Shown here piece by piece: positions 1 through 4,579 of a stretch of DNA of 5,469 nucleotides (positions within the stretch are counted from its first letter, which is position 1; each line of letters starts with the position of its first letter). The notes under the pieces were generated by a model. The model did no database searches and had not been told where the DNA came from. It saw only the letters and a program-made list of their open reading frames with translations. The position numbers were made by a program, and so were the translations under genes. Source of the stretch: JBBQVO01 sp038211505 (lineage in GTDB: Bacteria; Chloroflexota; Dehalococcoidia; DSTF01; JACRBR01); the NCBI GenBank assembly GCA_038211505.1, contig JBBQVO010000210.1:1-5469 (forward strand). The letters run 5' to 3'.

Positions 1-1
1 A

Positions 2-250
2 CAGCAGTTCGCGGACATGTTCCACGACCGCTTCGGCGCCGACTTCGTCCTGCTGACGTCGGACGAGATCGACGAGCTGCGCCTCTTCGGCCCGCAACAG
101 ATCTCGCCCGAAACGCGCCGCCGCCTAGGCGATTTCGTCGCCATCGCCACCGAACCGGCGATGATCCTCCACCGCCCCGACGCCCCCATGATCGGCTGCC
201 ACGGTGGCCTCACGCCCGGTGAGATGTCGATTCCGCTTATTGTGGCGTAG
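2..250 (+). CDS. C-terminal end of a type I phosphodiesterase / alkaline-phosphatase-superfamily protein (5' end outside window)
   Basis: The reading frame is open from base 2 to the TAG at 248-250 and enters the window already coding, so the gene is truncated on the left. The visible 82 residues end in a characteristic tail, IGCHGGLTPGEMSIPLIVA. In the nucleotide pyrophosphatase/phosphodiesterase and alkaline-phosphatase-like metalloenzymes, a late HGG(L/M)(S/T)xxEMxVPL motif supplies a metal-ligand histidine near the C-terminus. The residues before it (SDEIDELRLFGP, then RRRLGDFVAIA) also fit this family. The expected role is hydrolysis of a phosphoester or phosphodiester at a two-metal site; the substrate cannot be told from the tail. 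The ATG at 17 is internal, because coding extends upstream of it. An array of 7-nt repeats begins 3 nt after the stop. The family call is from recalled motifs and is moderately firm; the coding call is firm. Confidence 0.8.
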   Translation, partial: QQFADMFHDRFGADFVLLTSDEIDELRLFGPQQISPETRRRLGDFVAIATEPAMILHRPDAPMIGCHGGLTPGEMSIPLIVA

Positions 251-253
251 CGT

Positions 254-295
254 GATAGCAGACAGCAGATAGCAGCGAGCAGATAGCAGATAGCC
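254..295 (+). repeat. Six-unit heptanucleotide array, GATAGCA type
   Basis: Six consecutive 7-nt units fill these 42 bases without a break in phase: GATAGCA, GACAGCA, GATAGCA, GCGAGCA, GATAGCA, GATAGCC. It starts 3 nt after the stop of the phosphatase-family gene. It is the approximate reverse complement of the CGCTATC units at 400-441, so the two arrays face each other across a spacer of about 70 nt. That spacer shows only small competing hairpins, for example CGCTG/CAGCG at 320-334. No gene is seen in 251-451. Confidence 0.85.
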
Positions 296-364
296 CGAGA
301 GAGGGACGGGCGTCAGTGTCGCTGCCCGACAGCGCGAACCTGCCACCCATCGAACAGCCGCCTT

Positions 365-441
365 CAGCTCTCAGCCAACCGCCAACCGCCAACCGCCAGC
401 GCCATCCGCTATCCGCTATCCGCTATCCGCTATCCGCTACA
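365..441 (+). repeat. Eleven-unit heptanucleotide array upstream of ffh (CCGCCAA and CGCTATC types)
   Basis: Eleven 7-nt units run in one unbroken phase. CAGCTCT and CAGCCAA come first, then CCGCCAA twice and CCGCCAG, then CGCCATC, CGCTATC four times, and finally CGCTACA. The unit changes gradually along the array, as expected of tandem duplication with drift. The last unit supplies the first four bases of the -10 box TACAAT at 438-443. The CGCTATC units are inverted relative to the GATAGCA array at 254-295. As DNA the pair could extrude an imperfect cruciform. As read-through RNA from the upstream gene it could form a long stem with one mismatch per seven bases. Confidence 0.85.
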
Positions 442-443
442 AT
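438..443 (+). promoter_or_regulatory. Probable -10 box of a leaderless ffh promoter
   Basis: TACAAT matches the sigma-70 -10 consensus at five of six positions. It ends 8 nt before the ffh ATG at 452, so transcription would start at about 450-452, at or next to the start codon. No Shine-Dalgarno sequence precedes the ATG, which fits a leaderless mRNA. No recognisable -35 hexamer is present; that position falls inside the CGCTATC repeats. This is inferred from sequence alone. Confidence 0.5.
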
Positions 444-451
444 GCACCCGT

Positions 452-1783
452 ATGCTCGAAGCTCTTTCTGACAAGCTGACCGGCGTCTTCTCGAAGCTGG
501 GCTCCCACGGGTCGATCACCGAAAAAGACCTCGACGACGCGATGCGCGAGGTGCGCATTGCGCTGCTCGAAGCGGACGTCAATTTCAAGGTCGTGCGGCA
601 GTTCATCGCGACTGTGCGGGAGCGCGCGCTCGGCGCCGAGGTGCTGAAGAGCCTCACCGGCCCGCAGCAGGTGATCGCCATCGTCAATGAGGAGCTGGTG
701 AACCTGCTCGGCGGCGGGCAGTCGACGCTCTCGCTTGCATCGAAGCCGCCGACGGTGATCATGCTCGTCGGCCTCAAAGGCTCCGGCAAGACGACGACGG
801 CCGCGAAGCTCGGGCTGCATCTGCGCAAGCAGGGCACGAAGCCGCTGCTCGTCGCCGCCGACCCGTACCGCATGGCCGCGGGCGAGCAGCTGCGATCGCT
901 CGGCCGCCAGATGAACATGCCGGTGTACCAGGGCGAAGACGGGACGAAGCTCACCGACCTCTGCACGGCGTCGCTGGCCGAGGCGAAACGCCAGAACGCC
1001 AGCGTCGTCATCGTCGACACGGCCGGCCGCTCGACGATCGACGGCGAGATGATGACCGAGATCACGCAGATGCGCGACGCGCTCAAACCCGACGAGATCA
1101 TTCTCGTGCTCGACGCGATGACCGGCCAGGGGGCCGTCAACGTCGCGCAGGAGTTCCACAACCAGCTCAACGTCACCGGCATCATCGTCTCGAAGATGGA
1201 TGGCGACGCGCGCGGCGGCGCCGTCCTCTCGATCCGCGCCGTCACCGGGCTGCCGGTGAAGTTCATCGGCACCGGCGAGAAGTCGGACGCGCTGGAGCCG
1301 TTCTTCCCCGATCGCTTCGCGTCGCGCATCCTCGGCATGGGCGACATGCTCGGGCTGATCGAGCGCGCGAAGGAGTCGATCAACGAGCAGGATGTGCAGG
1401 CGCTCGAGAAGCGGATGAAGTCGAAGGATCTCGACCTCAACGACTTCATCCAGCAGTTCCAGCGCATCAAGAAGATGGGCCCGATGAACCAGCTTGTCGA
1501 CATGCTGCCGGGCATGGGCCAGATCAAGAAGCAGATGAAGGTCGACAGCTTCGACGACAGTTTTTGGACGAAAGCCGAAGCTGTCGTGTACTCTATGACG
1601 CCGGCTGAGCGCAAACACCCGGAGATCATCAACGGCAGCCGCCGCAAGCGGATCGCCGTCGGCAGCGGCACGTCGCCGCAAGAAGTGAACCAGTTGCTGA
1701 ATCAGTGGAAAGAGGCGAAGAAGATCATGTCGAGCTTCGCCAATAACCGCTCAGGTTTCCTGAGCTTGTTTGGAGGACGATAA
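452..1783 (+). CDS. ffh: Signal recognition particle GTPase Ffh (SRP54 homologue)
   Basis: Full-length Ffh, 443 residues, the usual size. It binds 4.5S RNA and signal sequences emerging from the ribosome, and delivers the complex to FtsY at the membrane by GTP hydrolysis. The N domain covers about residues 1-90 (MLEALSDKLTGVFSKLG; ALLEADVNFKVV). The G domain carries the P-loop GLKGSGKT (107-114), the insertion-box region DPYRMAAGEQL (137-147), DTAGR (189-193), SKMDGDARGG (247-256) and GTGEK (273-277). The methionine-rich M domain covers about 296-443, with LNDFIQQFQRIKKMGPM and the RNA-binding SRRKRIAVGSGT (396-407). The first residues align with the normal Ffh start, and no Shine-Dalgarno precedes the ATG. 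One oddity is Met and Gly in the insertion box, where DxYRPAAxxQL is usual. The last codons contain the ribosome binding site of rpsP, so the two genes are co-transcribed and probably coupled. Confidence 0.98.
   Translation: MLEALSDKLTGVFSKLGSHGSITEKDLDDAMREVRIALLEADVNFKVVRQFIATVRERALGAEVLKSLTGPQQVIAIVNEELVNLLGGGQSTLSLASKPPTVIMLVGLKGSGKTTTAAKLGLHLRKQGTKPLLVAADPYRMAAGEQLRSLGRQMNMPVYQGEDGTKLTDLCTASLAEAKRQNASVVIVDTAGRSTIDGEMMTEITQMRDALKPDEIILVLDAMTGQGAVNVAQEFHNQLNVTGIIVSKMDGDARGGAVLSIRAVTGLPVKFIGTGEKSDALEPFFPDRFASRILGMGDMLGLIERAKESINEQDVQALEKRMKSKDLDLNDFIQQFQRIKKMGPMNQLVDMLPGMGQIKKQMKVDSFDDSFWTKAEAVVYSMTPAERKHPEIINGSRRKRIAVGSGTSPQEVNQLLNQWKEAKKIMSSFANNRSGFLSLFGGR
1772..1776 (+). promoter_or_regulatory. 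Shine-Dalgarno of rpsP, inside the end of ffh
   Basis: GGAGG lies 11 nt before the GTG at 1788 and within the last codons of ffh. It decides the start. An ATG at 1770 is in the same frame but overlaps this GGAGG, and it would add six residues (MEDDNP) not found in S16 proteins. Confidence 0.75.
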
Positions 1784-1787
1784 CCCA

Positions 1788-2096
1788 GTGCTACGAATCC
1801 GCCTGCGCCGCGTCGGCAAGAAGAAGCAGCCCAGCTATCGCATCGTCGTCGCCGACTCACGCGCCCCGCGTGACGGCGCCTTCATCGAGACGATCGGCAC
1901 CTACAACCCGCTCACCGATCCGGCGACGATCACCCTGAAGGCCGACAAGGCGCGCGAGTGGATCGCCAAAGGCGCCATCCCCTCGGATCGCGCCGTAAAG
2001 ATCCTCGCCAGCCAGGGTGTCGGTGAGATGCCGGTGTTCGCCCCGAAGCCGAAGAAGGCTGCAGCGGAAGAGGCTGCGCCCGCAGCAACGGCGTAG
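1788..2096 (+). CDS. rpsP: 30S ribosomal protein S16
   Basis: 102 residues starting at GTG 1788, 4 nt after the ffh stop. S16 is an early-assembling 30S protein that binds the 5' domain of 16S rRNA and stabilises the platform and body. The family signature is clear at the N-terminus: (M)LRIRLRRVGKKKQPSYRI, then VVADSRAPRDGAFIETIGTYNP at residues 20-41. The middle, EWIAKGAIPSDRAVKIL, is also typical. After the core, from about residue 83, there is a short Lys/Ala/Glu tail (PKPKKAAAEEAAPAATA). Such tails are common and variable in S16. Position after ffh and before khpA/rimM is the standard bacterial arrangement, and no promoter of its own is needed. Confidence 0.97.
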   Translation: MLRIRLRRVGKKKQPSYRIVVADSRAPRDGAFIETIGTYNPLTDPATITLKADKAREWIAKGAIPSDRAVKILASQGVGEMPVFAPKPKKAAAEEAAPAATA

Positions 2097-2114
2097 GGCT
2101 GCGGCGGTCGCGTA

Positions 2115-2135
2115 GGATAGCCGCCCCGGCTGTCC
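2115..2135 (+). other. Stem-loop in the rpsP–khpA gap
   Basis: GGATAGCC pairs with GGCTGTCC: eight pairs including one G·U, around the five-base loop GCCCC. It starts 19 nt after the rpsP stop. No T-run follows, so it is not a standard intrinsic terminator. It could protect or process the rpsP 3' end, or weakly attenuate khpA-rimM expression. The rest of the 115-nt gap (2097-2211) holds no gene. It does contain a small 7-nt duplication, TAACGAC twice at 2180-2193. Confidence 0.45.
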
Positions 2136-2211
2136 CTGACGTCGCACCGACCGTCACACACCGCCGCTGCGCACGTCCGTAACGACTAACGACCAACCCC
2201 CACGAGGCCAC

Positions 2212-2442
2212 ATGAAAGATCTGATCGAGTACATCGCCAAGGCGCTCGTCGAGAAGCCCGACGACGTGAAGGTCGTCGAGGAGCAGGAGCGCGGCCGTGT
2301 GCTCATTCATCTCGAAGTCGCGCAGGATGACTACGGCCGCGTCATCGGTCGCGGCGGCAGGATCGCGCAGTCGATGCGGGCGCTGCTGAAAGTGTCGGCC
2401 GTGCGCGCCGGCGAGTACGCGTCGCTCGAGATCGGCGAGTGA
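2212..2442 (+). CDS. khpA: KhpA, small KH-domain RNA-binding protein
   Basis: 76 residues, the typical length of the KhpA (YlqC) family. It is a single type II KH domain. The GxxG loop is visible as IGRGG at residues 45-49 within YGRVIGRGGRIAQSMRALLK, followed by the expected helix. The N-terminal part (MKDLIEYIAKALVEKPDDVKV) and the strand GRVLIHLEVAQDDYG match the family. In Firmicutes KhpA pairs with KhpB and binds many RNAs, affecting division and cell-wall synthesis; the role here is inferred from that. The start is supported by GAGG at 2204-2207, close before the ATG at 2212. Its TGA overlaps the GTG of the next reading frame (GTGA at 2439-2442), suggesting translational coupling to rimM. 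Confidence 0.95.
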   Translation: MKDLIEYIAKALVEKPDDVKVVEEQERGRVLIHLEVAQDDYGRVIGRGGRIAQSMRALLKVSAVRAGEYASLEIGE

Positions 2443-3587
2443 GCAGGCGCAACATGCCGGCGGAGCGTCGGCCCTCCGCGCCGAAGGCAAGCAGCAAACA
2501 GCAGCCGCCGGCAAACAGCAAACAGCAAACAACAAATCGCGCCGCCACCCCGCCGCCGGGGCCGGACAACCGGCCGCAGCAGCCGAACGCCGCCCCCGGC
2601 GCGAAGTCGCGGCCGGCGGCGGCTCTCGCGCGACGGCGGCCGCCGGCGCCCGCAACACGCAAGTCCTTCGCCGATCGTGTGAAGTCGACGTCGCCGTGGG
2701 ATCGCACGGGTCCGGCGACGGAGCGCCTGCGCGAGGCGGAGGAGCGCCGCGCGGGCATCGCGCCCTCGGCGAAAGCGAGTGGCCGGCGCGGGGCGCGGAC
2801 CTCACCCTCTCCTACGGCGAGCAGGCCGGCTTCCCGCGGCACCTCACCCCGGCCTTCGGCCACCCCTCTCGACGCAGTGGAGAGGGGCTTCAAGCGGCGA
2901 CCGGCGTCGGGGTCGAAGATTCATCGCGCCACGACGGACACTCCCGGGGCGCGCACCGCGCGCCCGACTCCAACATCCAACATCCAACATCCAACATCGC
3001 CCCGAACCCAACCGACGACGCCGTTCGCCGCACCTCCCTCCTCCCTCCTCCCTCCTCCGTCTTCGCCTGCGAGGCGCAAACCCCAACGCGACCCCGATCC
3101 GGGCTACGTCGCTGTCGGGCGGGTGCTCGGGCTGTTTGGGCTGAAGGGGGAGATGCGGGTGCAGTCGCTGACCGATAACGAGGCGCGCTTTCAGGCGAGG
3201 GCGAAGCTCTATGCGGGGACGCAGCTGGTGACCGTGGCGGCTTCGCGGGAGGCGCAGGGGTTCACGTTCATCACGCTCAAAGGCTTCAACGATCGCGCCG
3301 CCGCCGCGCCGTTCGTCCACGCGCTGCTGCAGGTGCCCGAGAGCGACCTGCCGCCGCTGCCCGACGGCGCGTACTACCGCTACCAGCTCCTCGGCCTCAC
3401 CGTCGTCGACCGCGACGGCGCCATGCTCGGCACCCTCGACGAGATCATCGAGACCGGCGCCAACGACGTCTACCGCATCCACCCCACCGAAGGCGCCGAC
3501 ACGCTGCTCCCCGCGCTAGCCGACACGATTCTCTCCGTCGATCTCGCCGCGAGCCGCATGGTCGTCGACCCGCCAGGGTGGATGTAG
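2439..3587 (+). CDS. rimM: Ribosome maturation factor RimM with an unusually long repeat-built N-terminal extension
   Basis: The C-terminal 161 residues (222-382) are a normal RimM. The N-terminal barrel domain begins GYVAVGRVLGLFGLKGEMRV and the PRC-barrel domain begins about residue 307 (DGAYYRYQLLGL, ETGANDVYRIHP, LLPALADTILSVDL). RimM binds S19 and assists late 30S head assembly. Residues 1-221 are Pro/Ala/Ser/Arg-rich, look disordered and match no family I know. Much of the extension is encoded by tandem repeats at 2487-2538, 2970-2997 and 3034-3061 and by a palindromic block at 2842-2887. GTG 2439 is chosen for its 4-nt overlap with khpA. GTG 2679 and GTG 2877 are alternatives in the same frame. 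No ATG, GTG or TTG occurs in frame between 2880 and the core, and GTG 3123 would cut the first conserved strand. A translated extension of at least 75 residues is therefore forced unless a frameshift or sequence error is present. The core call is firm; the start is uncertain. Confidence 0.88.
   Translation: MSRRNMPAERRPSAPKASSKQQPPANSKQQTTNRAATPPPGPDNRPQQPNAAPGAKSRPAAALARRRPPAPATRKSFADRVKSTSPWDRTGPATERLREAEERRAGIAPSAKASGRRGARTSPSPTASRPASRGTSPRPSATPLDAVERGFKRRPASGSKIHRATTDTPGARTARPTPTSNIQHPTSPRTQPTTPFAAPPSSLLPPPSSPARRKPQRDPDPGYVAVGRVLGLFGLKGEMRVQSLTDNEARFQARAKLYAGTQLVTVAASREAQGFTFITLKGFNDRAAAAPFVHALLQVPESDLPPLPDGAYYRYQLLGLTVVDRDGAMLGTLDEIIETGANDVYRIHPTEGADTLLPALADTILSVDLAASRMVVDPPGWM
2487..2538 (+). 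repeat. GCAAACA heptanucleotide repeats inside rimM
   Basis: The block holds GCAAGCA and GCAAACA (2487-2500), a 10-nt interruption, then GCAAACA three times and a degenerate ACAAATC (2511-2538). Because 7 is not a multiple of 3, three units encode seven residues, giving the recurring SKQQ/AN pattern near residues 17-32 of the extended RimM. No unit creates a stop in any forward frame. Confidence 0.8.
2842..2887. repeat. REP-like palindromic block inside the rimM extension
   Basis: A GC-rich segment has two nested inverted repeats. GGCC-TTC-GGCC lies at 2851-2861. CCCCTCTC (2863-2870) pairs with GAGAGGGG (2880-2887) around a 9-nt loop. It begins with CCTCACCCC, and a related CCTCACCCTCTCC lies at 2800-2812. 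This style is common in intergenic palindromic repeats of many bacteria (recalled, not searched). That suggests this part of the reading frame derives from spacer DNA. Confidence 0.5.
2970..2997 (+). repeat. Four perfect CCAACAT heptanucleotide repeats inside rimM
   Basis: Four identical copies of CCAACAT stand head to tail. In the rimM frame they encode a TSNIQHPTS pattern, and the same heptapeptide set appears in the other two forward frames. The array lies downstream of all usable rimM start codons, so if the gene is translated these residues are made. Confidence 0.9.
3034..3061 (+). repeat. CTCCCTC heptanucleotide repeats inside rimM
   Basis: Three perfect CTCCCTC units and one CTCCGTC run in phase and encode SSLLPPPSS just before the RimM core. 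The opposite strand is G-rich, with three GGG runs separated by GGA-type spacers. This could form a two-tetrad G-quadruplex on the template strand. Confidence 0.88.
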
Positions 3588-3622
3588 CGGGTCACACTCA
3601 CTTATCAGCAAGATGTCAGCCC

Positions 3623-3648
3623 GCCGCTAGTGCGTCGCGCACTGCGGC
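3623..3648 (+). other. Stem-loop after rimM
   Basis: GCCGC (3623-3627) and AGTGCG (3629-3634) pair with CGCACT (3638-3643) and GCGGC (3644-3648). This gives eleven base pairs with one bulged T and a TCG loop, 35 nt after the rimM stop. No T-run follows, so it is not a canonical intrinsic terminator. It may mark the 3' end of the ffh-rimM transcript or protect it from exonucleases. Confidence 0.5.
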
Positions 3649-3725
3649 TGCATTACGCTCGAATCGGATCGCGTCGCCGGTGACTATCGAACGAAAGCTC
3701 GGCACGCATTACGGAGGAGTTCAAC

Positions 3726-3746
3726 ATGATTCACATCTCGCACTAG
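3726..3746 (+). CDS. Possible six-residue leader peptide (MIHISH)
   Basis: ATG 3726 is preceded by GGAGG at 3713-3717 with an 8-nt gap, one of the better ribosome binding sites in the window. The frame closes at TAG 3744-3746 after six codons, MIHISH. It ends 77 nt before the next gene, in a different frame. It could be a regulatory leader peptide, the relic of a lost gene start, or chance. The surrounding stretch 3588-3823 holds the stem-loop at 3623-3648, this mini-ORF and the next gene's ribosome binding site; I see no convincing promoter there. Confidence 0.3.
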   Translation: MIHISH

Positions 3747-3810
3747 CAGCGTCTGCTCGGACCATCGTTGCCAACAAGCCGGGTCGTACCACGCGAACCG
3801 GCGAAGACTC

Positions 3811-3816
3811 AGGAGG
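3811..3816 (+). promoter_or_regulatory. Strong Shine-Dalgarno of the small secreted protein
   Basis: AGGAGG lies 7 nt before ATG 3824, close to the ideal distance. It fixes the start there, although the same frame is open back to about 3578. Confidence 0.8.
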
Positions 3817-3823
3817 AAGTCGC

Positions 3824-4204
3824 ATGAACATTCTCAGTTCGACAGCTTGGCGCGACCCAAGCGCACTGCGCCGGATACTCTTGGCGTTCGGCCTTAGCGT
3901 CATGGGCGTCGTACTCGTCGTTCTCTCCGTCCGCGCCACGCCAGCCCATGCCGCGACTGGCGGCATCGACGTCGCTCGCTATTGCCGAACTAACTACCCA
4001 ACGTCGTACTATCGCGTGAACTTCGCGAGAATCAGCGGAGGGTGGAACGTCTGGGGATGGCGGTGCCACGTGGGAACCGGGTACGGCTCCATTAACGTTG
4101 TACGCGTCGACATGAATCTTGCTTGCCGACAACAGTACAATCCCGGCGCCTATGCGACGTACTATGACGCAGGCAATCCTTACTCGTGGTTCTGCGTGTA
4201 TTAG
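3824..4204 (+). CDS. Small secreted cysteine-rich protein with two related modules, function unknown
   Basis: 126 residues with a clear signal peptide: arginines at 10, 16 and 17, a hydrophobic run at about 18-36 (LAFGLSVMGVVLVVLSV), and a probable cleavage after ATPAHA, near residue 43. The mature part of about 83 residues has four cysteines and consists of two similar modules. Module 1 (48-81) is IDVARYCRTNYP...WRC and module 2 (95-124) is VDMNLACRQQYNPGAY...PYSWFC. Both have a (I/V)D(V/M)xxxCR start with D to C spaced five residues, and end in W-x-C. A disulphide within each module (C54-C81, C101-C124) is likely. The pattern recalls short repeats at the ends of exported proteins in Actinobacteria and Chloroflexota; I know no assigned function. 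Codons are visibly richer in A/T than in the neighbours, which may indicate a recently acquired gene. It follows rimM where trmD normally sits and probably has its own transcription. Confidence 0.85.
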   Translation: MNILSSTAWRDPSALRRILLAFGLSVMGVVLVVLSVRATPAHAATGGIDVARYCRTNYPTSYYRVNFARISGGWNVWGWRCHVGTGYGSINVVRVDMNLACRQQYNPGAYATYYDAGNPYSWFCVY

Positions 4205-4217
4205 TCGTGCAATCGCA

Positions 4218-4247
4218 TTGAGCGCCGCGGGCGGCGCCCGATATACT
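4218..4247 (+). promoter_or_regulatory. Promoter of the tRNA-Ala gene
   Basis: TTGAGC (4218-4223, four of six to TTGACA) and TATACT (4242-4247, five of six to TATAAT) are separated by 18 nt. The expected start of transcription, about 4254, lies a few bases before the mature tRNA 5' end at 4258. Confidence 0.6.
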
Positions 4248-4257
4248 GCTGCGTTAC

Positions 4258-4333
4258 GGGGATATAGCTCAATTGGGAGAGCGCTGCGTTCGCAATGCAG
4301 AGGTTAGGGGTTCGAGTCCCCTTATCTCCACCA
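4258..4333 (+). tRNA. tRNA-Ala, anticodon CGC
   Basis: A complete 76-nt cloverleaf with encoded CCA. The acceptor stem GGGGATA/TATCTCC has the G3·U70 wobble pair that identifies alanine tRNAs, with A73 as discriminator. The D stem is GCTC/GAGC, with the loop containing GG. The anticodon stem CTGCG/TGCAG closes the loop TTCGCAA, putting CGC at positions 34-36 (4291-4293), which reads GCG. The T stem AGGGG/CCCCT closes TTCGAGT. GCG is a frequent alanine codon in these GC-rich genes. The gene has its own promoter and terminator, so it is a single-gene unit. Confidence 0.97.
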
Positions 4334-4343
4334 GCACCACCTC

Positions 4344-4379
4344 AACGCCCTCGCACTCTGCGGGGGCGTTTCTTTTTTT
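4344..4379 (+). terminator. Rho-independent terminator after tRNA-Ala
   Basis: AACGCCCTCGCA (4344-4355) pairs with TGCGGGGGCGTT (4359-4370), twelve pairs with one G·U, around the loop CTC. It is followed directly by a T-rich tract, TCTTTTTTT (4371-4379). This is a textbook intrinsic terminator 10 nt after the tRNA. Confidence 0.95.
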
Positions 4380-4381
4380 GT

Positions 4382-4453
4382 CCACAGAGGACAGAAGGGG
4401 ACGAACCACGAGGAAAGGGGGATCCACGAAGGGCCACGAAGGTTCACGAATGG
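4382..4453 (+). repeat. Left arm of a decamer-built inverted repeat
   Basis: The arm starts with CCACAGAGG plus ACAGAAGGG (4382-4399). Degenerate units follow, then three clear 10-nt units, CCACGAAGGG, CCACGAAGGT and TCACGAATGG (4424-4453). Its order of motifs is repeated in reverse complement at 4580-4705. It starts just after the tRNA terminator. Between the arms (about 4454-4579) I see no gene, only a small palindrome GCGTAC-GGC-GTACGC at 4516-4530. Confidence 0.8.
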
Positions 4454-4579
4454 GACGAACGATGAGCGGTGTCGATTCGCGGGCGATCGTGATAGGCGAA
4501 GACTCAGGCTCGGCGGCGTACGGCGTACGCAAAACGTGTGGCCTTCGTTATCGCTCGTCGAACAAACCCCACTCCACCC

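Noticed and set aside
254..441. CRISPR array
   Set aside because: Units are 7 nt, contiguous and without spacers; no cas genes are in the window.
430..1681. Two long open frames on the minus strand across ffh
   Set aside because: They are mirror images of a strongly conserved gene in GC-rich DNA; the translations are Arg/Ser- or Asp/His-biased and match no family.
2696..3178. Alternative + strand frames (2696-3178 and 2779-3144) over the rimM extension
   Set aside because: They encode the same repeat peptides in other frames and stop soon after the RimM core begins; no domain is seen.
1857..3482. Further minus-strand open frames across rpsP, khpA and rimM
   Set aside because: The region is almost free of stop codons in all frames because of its base composition and repeats. 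The translations are low-complexity, whereas rpsP, khpA and the rimM core on the + strand are clearly real.
3578..3823. Longer N-terminus for the secreted protein, starting near the rimM stop
   Set aside because: The signal peptide starts naturally from ATG 3824, which has an ideal AGGAGG. The upstream part has no such site and reads as spacer.
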